From positions 1 through 41,587 of the forward strand of contig JACRPT010000131.1 of NCBI GenBank assembly GCA_016223045.1: a stretch of DNA of 41,587 nt, given 5' to 3'. Below the pieces are notes generated by a model. It saw only the letters and a list, made by a program, of their open reading frames with translations. It searched no databases and was not told the DNA's origin. The position numbers and the translations under genes are program-made. The stretch is from Candidatus Eiseniibacteriota bacterium. Lineage in GTDB: Bacteria; Eisenbacteria; RBG-16-71-46. Below, piece by piece: positions 34,735 to 41,587 of the stretch. Each line of letters starts with the position of its first letter. Position 1 is the first letter of the stretch.

Positions 34735-37700
34735 GTGCAGCGAGCGATCCCCCCCGATCTGTCTCACGCGCACACCCCCGACAGGGACGGCGCGCAGCAG
34801 CATGAGGCGATCGGCGATCTCCATCTGGCAGCGGACAACTTCCCCGGGGCCGTCGAGGAGTACGCGGCGGCGCTGAGGTCGGTGGGTACCGATGCTCCTC
34901 AGGAACGCTGCCGGCTGCTGACCAGACTGGCCGAGGCGCACACCGGCCGGGGTGACTTCGACGCCGCGCTGGAGGCTCTGCATGCGGCGCGCGCGACCGC
35001 CCGCCTGCTGCACGAGCCTCACGTCGACGCTCGCATCGCCGCCCGGCTCGCCAACGCCCTCATCCAGCAGGGCGACTACCGCCGCAGCCGCCGCTACGCG
35101 CTCTACGCCTACCGCGTGCTGCGCGATTCCGATGACCACCGCACCGTGGGCCAGGTGGGTGTGACGAGCGGCCTGTGCTGCGCACGCCTCGGGCGGACCA
35201 CGGAGGCGATCGAGTGGCTGCAGAACGCGGCCGCCACCTTCCGTCGTATCGAAGACGTCGACGGGCTGGTGACCGCGCTCAACAACCTCGGGCTGGTCTA
35301 CAAGAACCTGCGCGAGTGGCGCGAAGCCACGCGCTTCCTCGAGCAGGCGCTGCGGCTCGACGAGCGTGCCGGGCTCTACGCGCGCATGCGGGGCCACAAC
35401 CAGAACCTCGGCCTCATCCGCTACCGCCTCGGGCAGTGGGATCTCGCCGAGGAGAACTTCCGCCAGTCGCTCAGGATCTCGCGCGAGACCGGCCATCTGC
35501 AGGGCGAGTCGGCCGCGCTGCTGGCGCTCGGCATGCTGGCGCGCCGCCGGCGCCAGCTCGAGCGCGCCGAGCAGGACTACCGCCGTGGGCTCGAACTGGC
35601 GACGCAGGTGAAGGCGCAGCGCGAGGCCGTGCTGGCGCGCGAGTTCCTGGGCGAGCTCGCGGTGGACCGCGAGGACTACGACGGCGCGATCGCGCTGTTC
35701 GAGCCCGCGCTCGAGGAGGCGCTGCACCTGGCGCCGCAGGGCGACCTGGTGGCGGAGATCGAGAGCCGCTACGGGCTCGCGCTGCTGGGTGCCGGGCGCA
35801 CCGACGAGGCGCAGGCGCACCTGTTGCGCGGCGCGACGCTCGCGGCGCAACTGGGTGACCGCATCGAGGAGGCGCTCGCCGAGCGCTGGCTCGCGCGGGT
35901 GGACGCGGTGCACGGCGACGCCGCGGCGATGGAGGCCAAGCTCCGGGCCGCGGCCCAGTGCTTCGAGGAGCTGAACGAGACCTACGAGCTGGCTGCCACC
36001 CTCGCGGCGTGGGGCGAGTACCTGCTCCAGCTGCCGGCGAGCGCGCGGCTGCGCGTGGTGCTCGAGCCGGTGGCCGACGCCGCCAAGCGCGCGGCCACGC
36101 TGTTCCGCCAGCTCGGCGTGATGCCGCTCGCGGCCGAAGCGCTGCTCACGCTGGCGCGCATCGAGGCCGAGCGCGAGCACTACGACCAGGCGCTGGCGCT
36201 GCTCGAGCAGGCCGAGCTGTGGCTGCTCGAGTCGGGCGCGACCGACGCCGAGGACCGCGTGGGCGCGCAGCGCCGCGAGATCGAGCGCCAGTACGTGGCC
36301 GTGTCGCTCTCGACCTGCAACGAGTTCCGCGCGCTCGAGGACGCCAACCGCCTGTTCCGCGAGACCTCGGACATGGACGGGCTGCTGGCCCAGACCGTGA
36401 AGCTCGCGGTCGAGAACGCCGGCGGCGACCGCGGCTTCGTCGCGTTCAGCAACGGCGGGATGCGGCTCGACGTGGTGGCCCAGCACGGACTGGGCCGCGA
36501 CCGCGCGCGCCGCATCCTGCGCGTCATCGAGGACGTGGTCGGCGCGCGCATCGCCGAGAGCGGGCCGGTGTTCTCGAGCCGGGTTGCCGCCGACCCGCGC
36601 TTCGGCCCGGCGGTGATGGACGCGCTCGAGGGCATCGGCTCGCTGGTGTGCGTGCCGCTCAACTTCCCGTCGCAGTCGGTGGGCCTGGTCTACGTGGACC
36701 GCCTGAACGACAACCTGCTCGGACCGTTCAAGCAGCGCGAGCTCAATCTGCTCGCCGTGCTCGCGAACAGCGCCGCGGTCGCGATCGTCGAGGCGCAGCG
36801 CTCGCTGTTGCTCGCCGAGAATCGCCAGCTGCGCGACAAGCTCAAGCCCAGCCCGGGTTCCGAGCGCGTGGTGACGCAATCGCGCGAGATGAAGGGCATC
36901 CTCAACCTGCTCAGCAAGGTGGGGGACAGCTCGGCGACCGTGCTGTTCATGGGCGAGACCGGGACCGGCAAGGGCCTGCTCGCCCAGGTCGTGCACGAGA
37001 TCTCCAACCGGCGCGACCGCCCGTTCGTCCATGTCAACTGCGCGGCGCTGCCCGAGCCGCTGCTCGAGAGCGAGCTGTTCGGCTACGTGCATGGCGCGTT
37101 CACCGGCGCGATCCGCGACAAGCAGGGCCTGTTCGAGGAGGCCGAGGGCGGCACCAACTTCCTCGACGAGATCGAGAAGGTGCCAGAGTCCGTGCAGGCC
37201 AAGCTGCTCCACGTGCTCGATCGCAGCGAGATCCGCCCGGTCGGAGCGACGCGGAGCAAGAAGGTGGACGCGCGCGTCATCTGCGCCACCGGCGTGGACC
37301 TGCGCGAGCGCATCAAGGAAGGCCGCTTCCTCGAGGACCTCTACTACCGGCTCAACGACATCACGGTGCGCGTGCCCACGCTGCGCGAGCGGCCCGAGGA
37401 CATCCCGGTGCTGGCCCAGCATTTCCTGAACTTCTATTCGCGCCAGATGGAGAAGAACGTCCGCGGGCTGGGCCCCGACGTGATGCAGGTGTTCCTCAAG
37501 CACGAGTGGCGCGGCAACGTGCGTGAGCTGGAGAAGACGGTGAAACGCATGGTGGTGCTGGCCGAGGAGGGCGACGCCCTCGGCCTCGACCTGCTGCCTC
37601 CCGACATGCATGAGACGGCGAAGGTGGTCGAGCGCGTGAACGGCGGGAGCGCCGGCGGCGGCAACGGCGGTCGCAGCCTGCGCAGCAGCATCTCCGAGCT

Positions 37701-37842
37701 GGAGCGGCGCATGATTGCGGAGGCGCTCGAGCGCAATCGCTGGAACAAGGCGCGCGCCGCGCGCGAGCTGGGGCTGAGCTACCCGACGCTGCTCACCAAG
37801 ATCCGCACGCTCGAGATCGAGCGTCGGCGCCACAATCCATAG
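34735..37842 (+). CDS. TPR-GAF-AAA+(sigma-54)-Fis transcriptional activator
   Basis: 1035 residues from GTG at 34735 behind GAGGG. Residues 20-530 are tetratricopeptide repeats (e.g. LTRLAEAHTGRGDFDAALEAL, ALNNLGLVYKNLREWREA). A GAF domain spans about 545-695 (SDMDGLLAQTVKLAVENAGG ... LVCVPLNFPSQSVGLVYVDR). AAA+ domain: Walker A GETGTGKG (740-747), sigma-54 loop GAFTGA (787-792), Walker B FLDEIE (D811, E812), and FLEDLYYRLNDITVRVPTLRER. A Fis helix-turn-helix closes the protein (about 986-1028, NKARAARELGLSYPTLLTKI). There is no receiver domain, so activation is probably through protein or ligand contact with TPR/GAF. Confidence 0.92.
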   Translation: MQRAIPPDLSHAHTPDRDGAQQHEAIGDLHLAADNFPGAVEEYAAALRSVGTDAPQERCRLLTRLAEAHTGRGDFDAALEALHAARATARLLHEPHVDARIAARLANALIQQGDYRRSRRYALYAYRVLRDSDDHRTVGQVGVTSGLCCARLGRTTEAIEWLQNAAATFRRIEDVDGLVTALNNLGLVYKNLREWREATRFLEQALRLDERAGLYARMRGHNQNLGLIRYRLGQWDLAEENFRQSLRISRETGHLQGESAALLALGMLARRRRQLERAEQDYRRGLELATQVKAQREAVLAREFLGELAVDREDYDGAIALFEPALEEALHLAPQGDLVAEIESRYGLALLGAGRTDEAQAHLLRGATLAAQLGDRIEEALAERWLARVDAVHGDAAAMEAKLRAAAQCFEELNETYELAATLAAWGEYLLQLPASARLRVVLEPVADAAKRAATLFRQLGVMPLAAEALLTLARIEAEREHYDQALALLEQAELWLLESGATDAEDRVGAQRREIERQYVAVSLSTCNEFRALEDANRLFRETSDMDGLLAQTVKLAVENAGGDRGFVAFSNGGMRLDVVAQHGLGRDRARRILRVIEDVVGARIAESGPVFSSRVAADPRFGPAVMDALEGIGSLVCVPLNFPSQSVGLVYVDRLNDNLLGPFKQRELNLLAVLANSAAVAIVEAQRSLLLAENRQLRDKLKPSPGSERVVTQSREMKGILNLLSKVGDSSATVLFMGETGTGKGLLAQVVHEISNRRDRPFVHVNCAALPEPLLESELFGYVHGAFTGAIRDKQGLFEEAEGGTNFLDEIEKVPESVQAKLLHVLDRSEIRPVGATRSKKVDARVICATGVDLRERIKEGRFLEDLYYRLNDITVRVPTLRERPEDIPVLAQHFLNFYSRQMEKNVRGLGPDVMQVFLKHEWRGNVRELEKTVKRMVVLAEEGDALGLDLLPPDMHETAKVVERVNGGSAGGGNGGRSLRSSISELERRMIAEALERNRWNKARAARELGLSYPTLLTKIRTLEIERRRHNP

Positions 37843-37861
37843 GTTTCGTTTCCACTTCGAC

Positions 37862-37878
37862 TATCAAGAGTCTTGATA
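37862..37878. promoter_or_regulatory. 17-bp palindrome, operator-like
   Basis: TATCAAGA-G-TCTTGATA is a perfect odd palindrome 20 bp after the activator's stop. Unusually AT-rich for this region; candidate protein-binding site or small hairpin. Confidence 0.4.
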
Positions 37879-37880
37879 AT

Positions 37881-37925
37881 GAAGCCCGTGCTGTTTCGGC
37901 ACTTAGCCGAGCCGGCGCGGGCTTC
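37881..37925 (+). terminator. Branched hairpin, possible terminator
   Basis: GAAGCCCG (37881-37888) pairs with CGGGCTTC (37918-37925), with an inner GTGC/GCAC stem. Followed by GCAATTCTATTG. It probably ends the activator transcript. Confidence 0.4.
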
Positions 37926-38051
37926 GCAATTCTATTGAGAATCAGCCCCCGCGACGGCCCCGGCGAGCGCGTCCGTCCACGCACCCATGTCGCGCTCCAG
38001 TCCCTTGGCGCGCAGACGCTTGGAAGAATGATGGGGCGCTTCACACGGACT

Positions 38052-38067
38052 TGGCACATGCCGTGCT
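38052..38067 (+). promoter_or_regulatory. Sigma-54-type (-24/-12) promoter
   Basis: TTGGCAC-ATGCC-GTGCT has a full TGGCAC -24 box and the invariant GG-N10-GC spacing (GG 38053-38054, GC 38065-38066). The expected transcription start is near 38078, four bases before the first of a series of hairpins and 210 bp downstream of a sigma-54 activator gene. The -12 box is GTGC rather than TTGC. Confidence 0.45.
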
Positions 38068-38081
38068 GAGGTTCCGTGCTC

Positions 38082-38405
38082 GGAGGGGGGGGACCTCCAA
38101 ACAAAGTCCGGCGAAGCTGCCGGACCAGACTCTGGGCTAGCCGGTACCGTGGAGGGTCCGGTCGAGGGTACGAGCCCCAGTCACAGGACAACGCACCGTC
38201 CTCTACGACCGGCTAGCTTGGACTGAACGCGATCATCCTGAAGCAGGGTGGGTCCCGAGCGGCGAGTGGCAAGCGCACCCGGTTCCTGCATCCTCGACGA
38301 AGCGGGCTCACCCGCTCCAGGATTTGAGGACACCGGTCCATCACGACATAGGCCAACACTGGGGGATGTCTAGGCTGTTGTCGTGGTATTCAGGCCGGTG
38401 TCCTC
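38082..38405 (+). ncRNA. Candidate structured RNA (nested hairpins)
   Basis: No plausible protein is encoded. Successive perfect stems: GGAGG/CCTCC (38082/38094); GTCCGGC/GCCGGAC (38106/38119); GCTAGCCGGT/ACCGGCTAGC (38136/38208); GGGTG/CACCC (38246/38276); ATCCT/AGGAT enclosing AGCGGG-CTCA-CCCGCT (38290-38323); GAGGACACCGG/CCGGTGTCCTC (38326/38395) enclosing CACGACA/TGTCGTG (38342/38379). The density exceeds what is seen in other gaps of this window. It could be a small or mid-size ncRNA, a leader of the lipoprotein operon at 38621, or an eroded mobile-element RNA. No known RNA family was recognised. The rest of the 37843-38620 gap holds only the sites listed. Confidence 0.35.
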
Positions 38406-38620
38406 ATCTTCTTCCGGTGTAGCAGACTCCTCACACCTGCGACGCCGGCGCACGATCGAGCCGCCCACGGGTCGCCACCCGCGGGCGGCTCCCGCATTGG
38501 GGCGCATCGGGTTAGCGCTGCGGGCGAGTGCTGCGGCCGGTCCCGGTGAGTGGCATGGCGGTTGCCGGTGTAGACTGCCGCTGACGCAGCGACGCACGCC
38601 CGATCACCGGAGGACTCCCC

Positions 38621-39460
38621 ATGTACCGGCTCCTGCTACCCCTCGTCCTGGTGGCCGCCCTGCTCGGGGGATGCAACGACAGCACCGCTCCGCGGGATGT
38701 CACCGCCCCGGCCGCTCCGCGCGGCCTCTACAGCGTCACGGGCGACCACCGTGTCGCGCTCTACTGGCTCGCCAACACCGAGTCCGATCTGGCCGGCTAC
38801 CGCATCTACGAGGCGCCCTGCGCGAGCGGACCCGACTGTCCGTTCGCCCGCATCGGTACCACTACCGGGCCCAGCTTCGAGGCGACCGGCCTGGCCAACG
38901 GCGTGACCCGCTACTTCGCGGTCGCGGCGGTGGACTATGCCGGGAACGAGGGTGCGCTGACCCGCAACGACGTGCCCGACACGCCGCGGCCGGCCGGCAG
39001 CGGCCTCCCGCTCGACAACTTCTACCCCAGCGGCGCCACGAACTTCGGCTACGACTTCTCGACCTACCTGCTGACCAGCACCACCGCCGCCCCGACCGAC
39101 ATCTTCTACGGCTACTACGTTGACGGTCTCGGGGGCGTCCACCAGCAGGTGTTCGTCCCCGACTATGGCACCGACATCCAGGACGCCGGCTACGGCGGGA
39201 GCCTCGACGATGTGGACTTCGCCCCGAACGGCGGCTGGTCGCCGAGCGGGACCGTGGAGGCCATCCCCGGGCACAATTACGTGGTGTGGACGCGGGACGA
39301 CCACTACGCGAAGTTCCGCGTCGTGAGCGCGGGCCCGAACGACATGCTGCTGGACTGGGCCTACCAGGTGGACCCGGGCAACCGCGAACTGCGCGCCCGC
39401 CCGGTGCGTCCGGAAGGCACGGGGCGGCGGCCGATCGTCTGGCTGCCCGCCTCGAGGTGA
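38621..39460 (+). CDS. Fibronectin-III lipoprotein
   Basis: 279 residues with an ATG behind CCGGAGG. The lipobox is LLGGC (lipidated Cys at about residue 18). An FN3 domain spans about 27-115 (APAAPRGLYSV, VALYWLANTESDLAGYRIY, YFAVAAVDYAGNEG). The C-terminal half is a beta-rich region with DNFYPSGATNFGYDFSTY and GHNYVVWTRDDHYAKFRV; no family was recognised. It is the first of three closely spaced envelope genes (3-nt gap to the next). Likely outer-membrane or periplasmic anchor protein. Confidence 0.8.
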   Translation: MYRLLLPLVLVAALLGGCNDSTAPRDVTAPAAPRGLYSVTGDHRVALYWLANTESDLAGYRIYEAPCASGPDCPFARIGTTTGPSFEATGLANGVTRYFAVAAVDYAGNEGALTRNDVPDTPRPAGSGLPLDNFYPSGATNFGYDFSTYLLTSTTAAPTDIFYGYYVDGLGGVHQQVFVPDYGTDIQDAGYGGSLDDVDFAPNGGWSPSGTVEAIPGHNYVVWTRDDHYAKFRVVSAGPNDMLLDWAYQVDPGNRELRARPVRPEGTGRRPIVWLPASR

Positions 39461-39463
39461 GCG

Positions 39464-40000
39464 ATGCGCTGGACCCGTGCGGTCGGGCTCGCCGCGGGGA
39501 TCGCGGCGCTCGGGGGCTGCGGCTACCTCTACGAGGTGCGCGGCACGGTGGCGAGCTACGACGTTTCCGGCCGTCCGGTCGCCGGGTACTACTGCTATGA
39601 TTGTCACGGGTACCGCTACTTCGACCCCTACTACGACTGGTGCCCGGATCACGGCTTCCGCTACGGCTGGAGCCGGCACCCCGAAGCGGTGGGCGTCTAC
39701 CGGGCGCGCTACGTCCGGATCAAGCAGGAGAACCCCGGCTACGGCAGCTACCGCTACCAGTCCGGATACCGTGATTCGCGGCGCTACAAGGAACCGCGTG
39801 ACTACGAATCCTGGCGCAGCGGCCAGGTGAAGCTCGACCGCCCCGGAACCCGCGGGCCCAAGGTTCGGGAGAAGGACGCCCGCGAGCCGGGTAGCAAGGA
39901 GAAGAAGAAGGAGGGCAGGAAGGGGAGCGAGAGCCGCGAACCCGAGGATCGTTCGCGCGGCTCCAACGGCCTGCGTCCCGTCCCGCCGGGAGGAAAGTGA
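39464..40000 (+). CDS. Lipoprotein with CYDCH motif and charged tail
   Basis: 178 residues. The lipobox is ALGGC (Cys at about 19). A Tyr-rich core contains YYCYDCHGYRYFDPYYDWC followed by PDHGF; CYDCH fits CXXCH, the c-type heme attachment pattern, but could equally be a zinc or disulfide site. From about residue 100 the sequence becomes Arg/Tyr-rich, then a strongly charged Lys/Glu/Arg tail (EKKKEGRKG) without structure. No family was recognised. It follows the FN3 lipoprotein by 3 nt and precedes the DUF4384-like gene by 2 nt. Confidence 0.7.
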   Translation: MRWTRAVGLAAGIAALGGCGYLYEVRGTVASYDVSGRPVAGYYCYDCHGYRYFDPYYDWCPDHGFRYGWSRHPEAVGVYRARYVRIKQENPGYGSYRYQSGYRDSRRYKEPRDYESWRSGQVKLDRPGTRGPKVREKDAREPGSKEKKKEGRKGSESREPEDRSRGSNGLRPVPPGGK

Positions 40001-40002
40001 CC

Positions 40003-41436
40003 ATGTACCGAGCGCGTTGGTGGACAGCCGTCCTGGTGATGGGTCTGGCGCTCGCTCCGAGCGCCGCGCACGCGCGCGGTCTCGGCGTGGACGTCTGGAC
40101 CGACCGCGGCAGCGACGCGGTCTATGCGCCGGGCGAGGAGATGCTGGTCAAGCTGCGGACCTCGCAGGACGCCTACCTGCTGGTCTACGAGATCGATTCC
40201 GAAGGCTACGTGCGCGTGCTGTTCCCGCACCGCGGGCGCAGCGGCTTCGTCGAGGGCCGGCGGACCTACCACGTGCCCCCCGACGATGCCCGCCTGAGCC
40301 TCGTGGTGCAGGGGGAGCTGGGCGAGGGCTACATCGTGGCGATCGCCGCTCGTGAGCCGTTCGGGGACCTGCCCTGGTACCTGCGTCCATACGACCCGCA
40401 GGCGGAGGGCGTGGGCTACACGGGCAGCGAGGAGCCCGAGCAGGGCATCACCTCCGACGGCCGCATCGTCGGAGATCCGTTCGTGGCGATGGAGCGCATC
40501 CGCCGCCGCGTGGTGGCGCGCTGGGAGGACCGGGACGGCTTCGGCACCGCCTACGTGACCTACTACGTGCACCAGCGCGTGCGCTACCCGCGCTACATCT
40601 GCTACGACTGCCACCGCCCCGGCCGCTACGCGTGGTGGACCGGGTGGGATCCGTACTACTCGACCTGTACGTACTTCGACTTCCGGGTGAACTGGGGCTG
40701 GTACTGGGGCCCGGGTTACTGGTTCGGCTACGTCCCGTACTACTGCTACGTGCCGCTCCCGGCCTGCGTACCCTGCTACCCCAGCGCAGGCTGGTATTCG
40801 GGATGGGACGGCTGGAGGACCTGGAACGGCCTGTGGGGCGGGCATCTCACGCGCTACAAGTCGCCGCCGCCGCCGGGCTACACGCCGCCCGGCAAGTGGG
40901 ACTGGACGCGTGTCAGGCAGGGCGCGCGCCCGGCGCCTCCGGGATTCCTGGTGGCCGACTACGGCCGCGGGACCGGTGTGCGCACGCAGTTCCCGATCGG
41001 CGCGAACCGTCCGGATCGCGAGGAGCAGGGCGCGCCGCGGCCGACCCAGCGCGGCGGCGATGACCTGCGCCGGCCCACCATCACGCGCGAGCCCATCGGG
41101 CGCAGCCCGCAGGACGAGGGACGCCCGGGCACCACGGTGCCGCCGCGCACCTACGACCGCCCGCGCGGCTCCGAGCGCCCGATGCCGGGCGCGCAGCCGC
41201 CGCGCGAGGAGCGGCCGGCGCCGCGCTACGAGCGTCCGCGGGAGAGCCCGGCGCCGCGCCACGAGCCGGCACGCGAGAGCCCGCCGCCGCGCATCGACCG
41301 TCCGCGTGAGGAGCGGCCGGCGCCGCGAAGCGAGCCGCCGCGCGAGGAGCGGCGTTCGCAGCCCCAGCCGTCTTCCCCGTCGCGCTGGGAGCCGCCGAGC
41401 CGCTCCGACGGCGGCAGCCGTCCGCACGGACGCTGA
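40003..41436 (+). CDS. DUF4384-like exported protein with CYDCH motif and proline-rich tail
   Basis: 477 residues from ATG at 40003 behind GGGAGGAAAG. The signal peptide ends near AAHARG. Residues about 25-125 match the DUF4384 pattern (YAPGEEMLVKLRTSQDAYLL, YEIDSEGYVRVLFP). A Trp/Tyr-rich central region holds YICYDCHRPGRY (CXXCH) and many aromatic-Gly steps. The last ~150 residues are a repetitive Pro/Arg/Glu-rich tail (REERPAPR and related units), probably disordered. DUF4384 domains occur in envelope proteins of varied role. It shares the CYDCH motif with the preceding lipoprotein, which suggests a joint function. Confidence 0.75.
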   Translation: MYRARWWTAVLVMGLALAPSAAHARGLGVDVWTDRGSDAVYAPGEEMLVKLRTSQDAYLLVYEIDSEGYVRVLFPHRGRSGFVEGRRTYHVPPDDARLSLVVQGELGEGYIVAIAAREPFGDLPWYLRPYDPQAEGVGYTGSEEPEQGITSDGRIVGDPFVAMERIRRRVVARWEDRDGFGTAYVTYYVHQRVRYPRYICYDCHRPGRYAWWTGWDPYYSTCTYFDFRVNWGWYWGPGYWFGYVPYYCYVPLPACVPCYPSAGWYSGWDGWRTWNGLWGGHLTRYKSPPPPGYTPPGKWDWTRVRQGARPAPPGFLVADYGRGTGVRTQFPIGANRPDREEQGAPRPTQRGGDDLRRPTITREPIGRSPQDEGRPGTTVPPRTYDRPRGSERPMPGAQPPREERPAPRYERPRESPAPRHEPARESPPPRIDRPREERPAPRSEPPREERRSQPQPSSPSRWEPPSRSDGGSRPHGR

Positions 41437-41457
41437 GCGCGCGGCGTGCTAAATCGT

Positions 41458-41475
41458 TTCGCCTGAATCGGCGAA
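41458..41475 (+). terminator. Small hairpin after the envelope operon
   Basis: TTCGCC / GGCGAA stem with a 6-nt loop, 22 bp past the stop codon. Weak, with no U tract. Confidence 0.3.
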
Positions 41476-41488
41476 GGGCTTGAAAAAC

Positions 41489-41552
41489 GTGAGACCTGCC
41501 TTTATCTCTGAGGTTGTCGAAGTCCAGCAGCCCAGAGACAAGGAGGTCTCAC
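41489..41552 (+). repeat. Long inverted repeat burying a ribosome-binding site
   Basis: GTGAGACCT and following bases (41489-41510, through TCTCTG) pair imperfectly with CAGAGACAAGGAGGTCTCAC (41533-41552). The right arm contains the AAGGAGG ribosome-binding site of the gene starting at 41554. The fold would block translation of read-through transcripts. Confidence 0.7.
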
Positions 41553-41553
41553 G

Positions 41554-41587
41554 ATGGTGCAGCCGTTGCGGCTGCGTCGAGCCACAC
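41554..41587 (+). CDS. Start of a gene cut by the window end (possible transposase)
   Basis: Only 11 codons are visible (MVQPLRLRRAT). The ATG is preceded by AAGGAGG held in a hairpin. The position after an intergenic inverted repeat, and the AT-richer flank, suggest the beginning of an insertion sequence, but the family cannot be named from so little sequence. Confidence 0.45.
   Translation, partial: MVQPLRLRRAT

Noticed and set aside
37793-38191. 132-residue minus-strand open frame through the gene-free region behind the activator gene.
   Set aside because: It overlaps the end of the activator, crosses several perfect inverted repeats, has no ribosome-binding site and no recognisable sequence.

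Overview
The window is 41.6 kb of very GC-rich DNA, roughly 70 % by eye. It comes from a diderm, aerobically respiring bacterium. Three secreted proteins end in a FlgD/Por-type C-terminal sorting module. There are many lipoproteins and outer-membrane barrels, a caa3 oxidase, and GTG/TTG starts with overlapping ATGA/TGATG junctions. This style fits an FCB-like or Eisenbacteria-like lineage. That placement is an inference from style; no phylogenetic marker was compared.

Layout. 1-5.8 kb: the 3' end of a repeat-containing secreted protein, a small CPYC protein, a GH1 beta-glycosidase, an MFS exporter and a squalene/phytoene synthase-family protein. 5.8-7.7 kb: a secreted glycosidase-like protein. 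7.8-13.7 kb: a complete heme A and caa3-type cytochrome c oxidase locus (ctaA-ctaB-ctaC-ctaD-ctaE-ctaF). 13.7-19.1 kb: a 5-kb block bounded by 160-bp direct repeats that carry the 3' part of the initiator tRNA gene. The intact tRNA-fMet lies on the right side and a 51-nt tRNA remnant on the left. The block holds one tightly coupled operon of five exported proteins, including an NlpC/P60-like protein, a gingipain-like (C25) protein and a lipoprotein with a six-cysteine tail. It has no integrase.

19.3-25.9 kb: an outer-membrane barrel protein, an FtsB-like protein, enolase, then an ECF sigma factor / zinc anti-sigma / bactofilin-like membrane protein operon preceded by a tiny upstream ORF, then a secreted HELGH metalloprotease. 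26-32.3 kb (minus strand): rlmN, an NtrY/NtrX-type sensor and sigma-54 activator, an Omp85-like barrel and a DUF4390-like protein, with a 25-bp tandem repeat array behind the regulator. 32.3-34.7 kb: an ArsR-type regulator coupled to a Ppx/GppA phosphatase, and a small exported protein.

34.7-38.4 kb: a large one-piece TPR-GAF-AAA+(sigma-54)-Fis regulator. It is followed by a gene-free stretch with a GG-N10-GC sigma-54-type promoter directly in front of a run of nested hairpins, a candidate structured RNA. 38.6-41.4 kb: three linked envelope proteins, two of which share a CYDCH (CXXCH) motif. The last 100 bases hold a long hairpin that buries the ribosome-binding site of a gene running off the window, an arrangement often seen at the start of insertion-sequence transposases.

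The observations most worth following are the tRNA-fMet-bounded secretion/protease island and the sigma-54 activator next to a possible sigma-54-driven structured RNA. All functional calls rest on reading motifs by eye. No database search or RNA folding was run.
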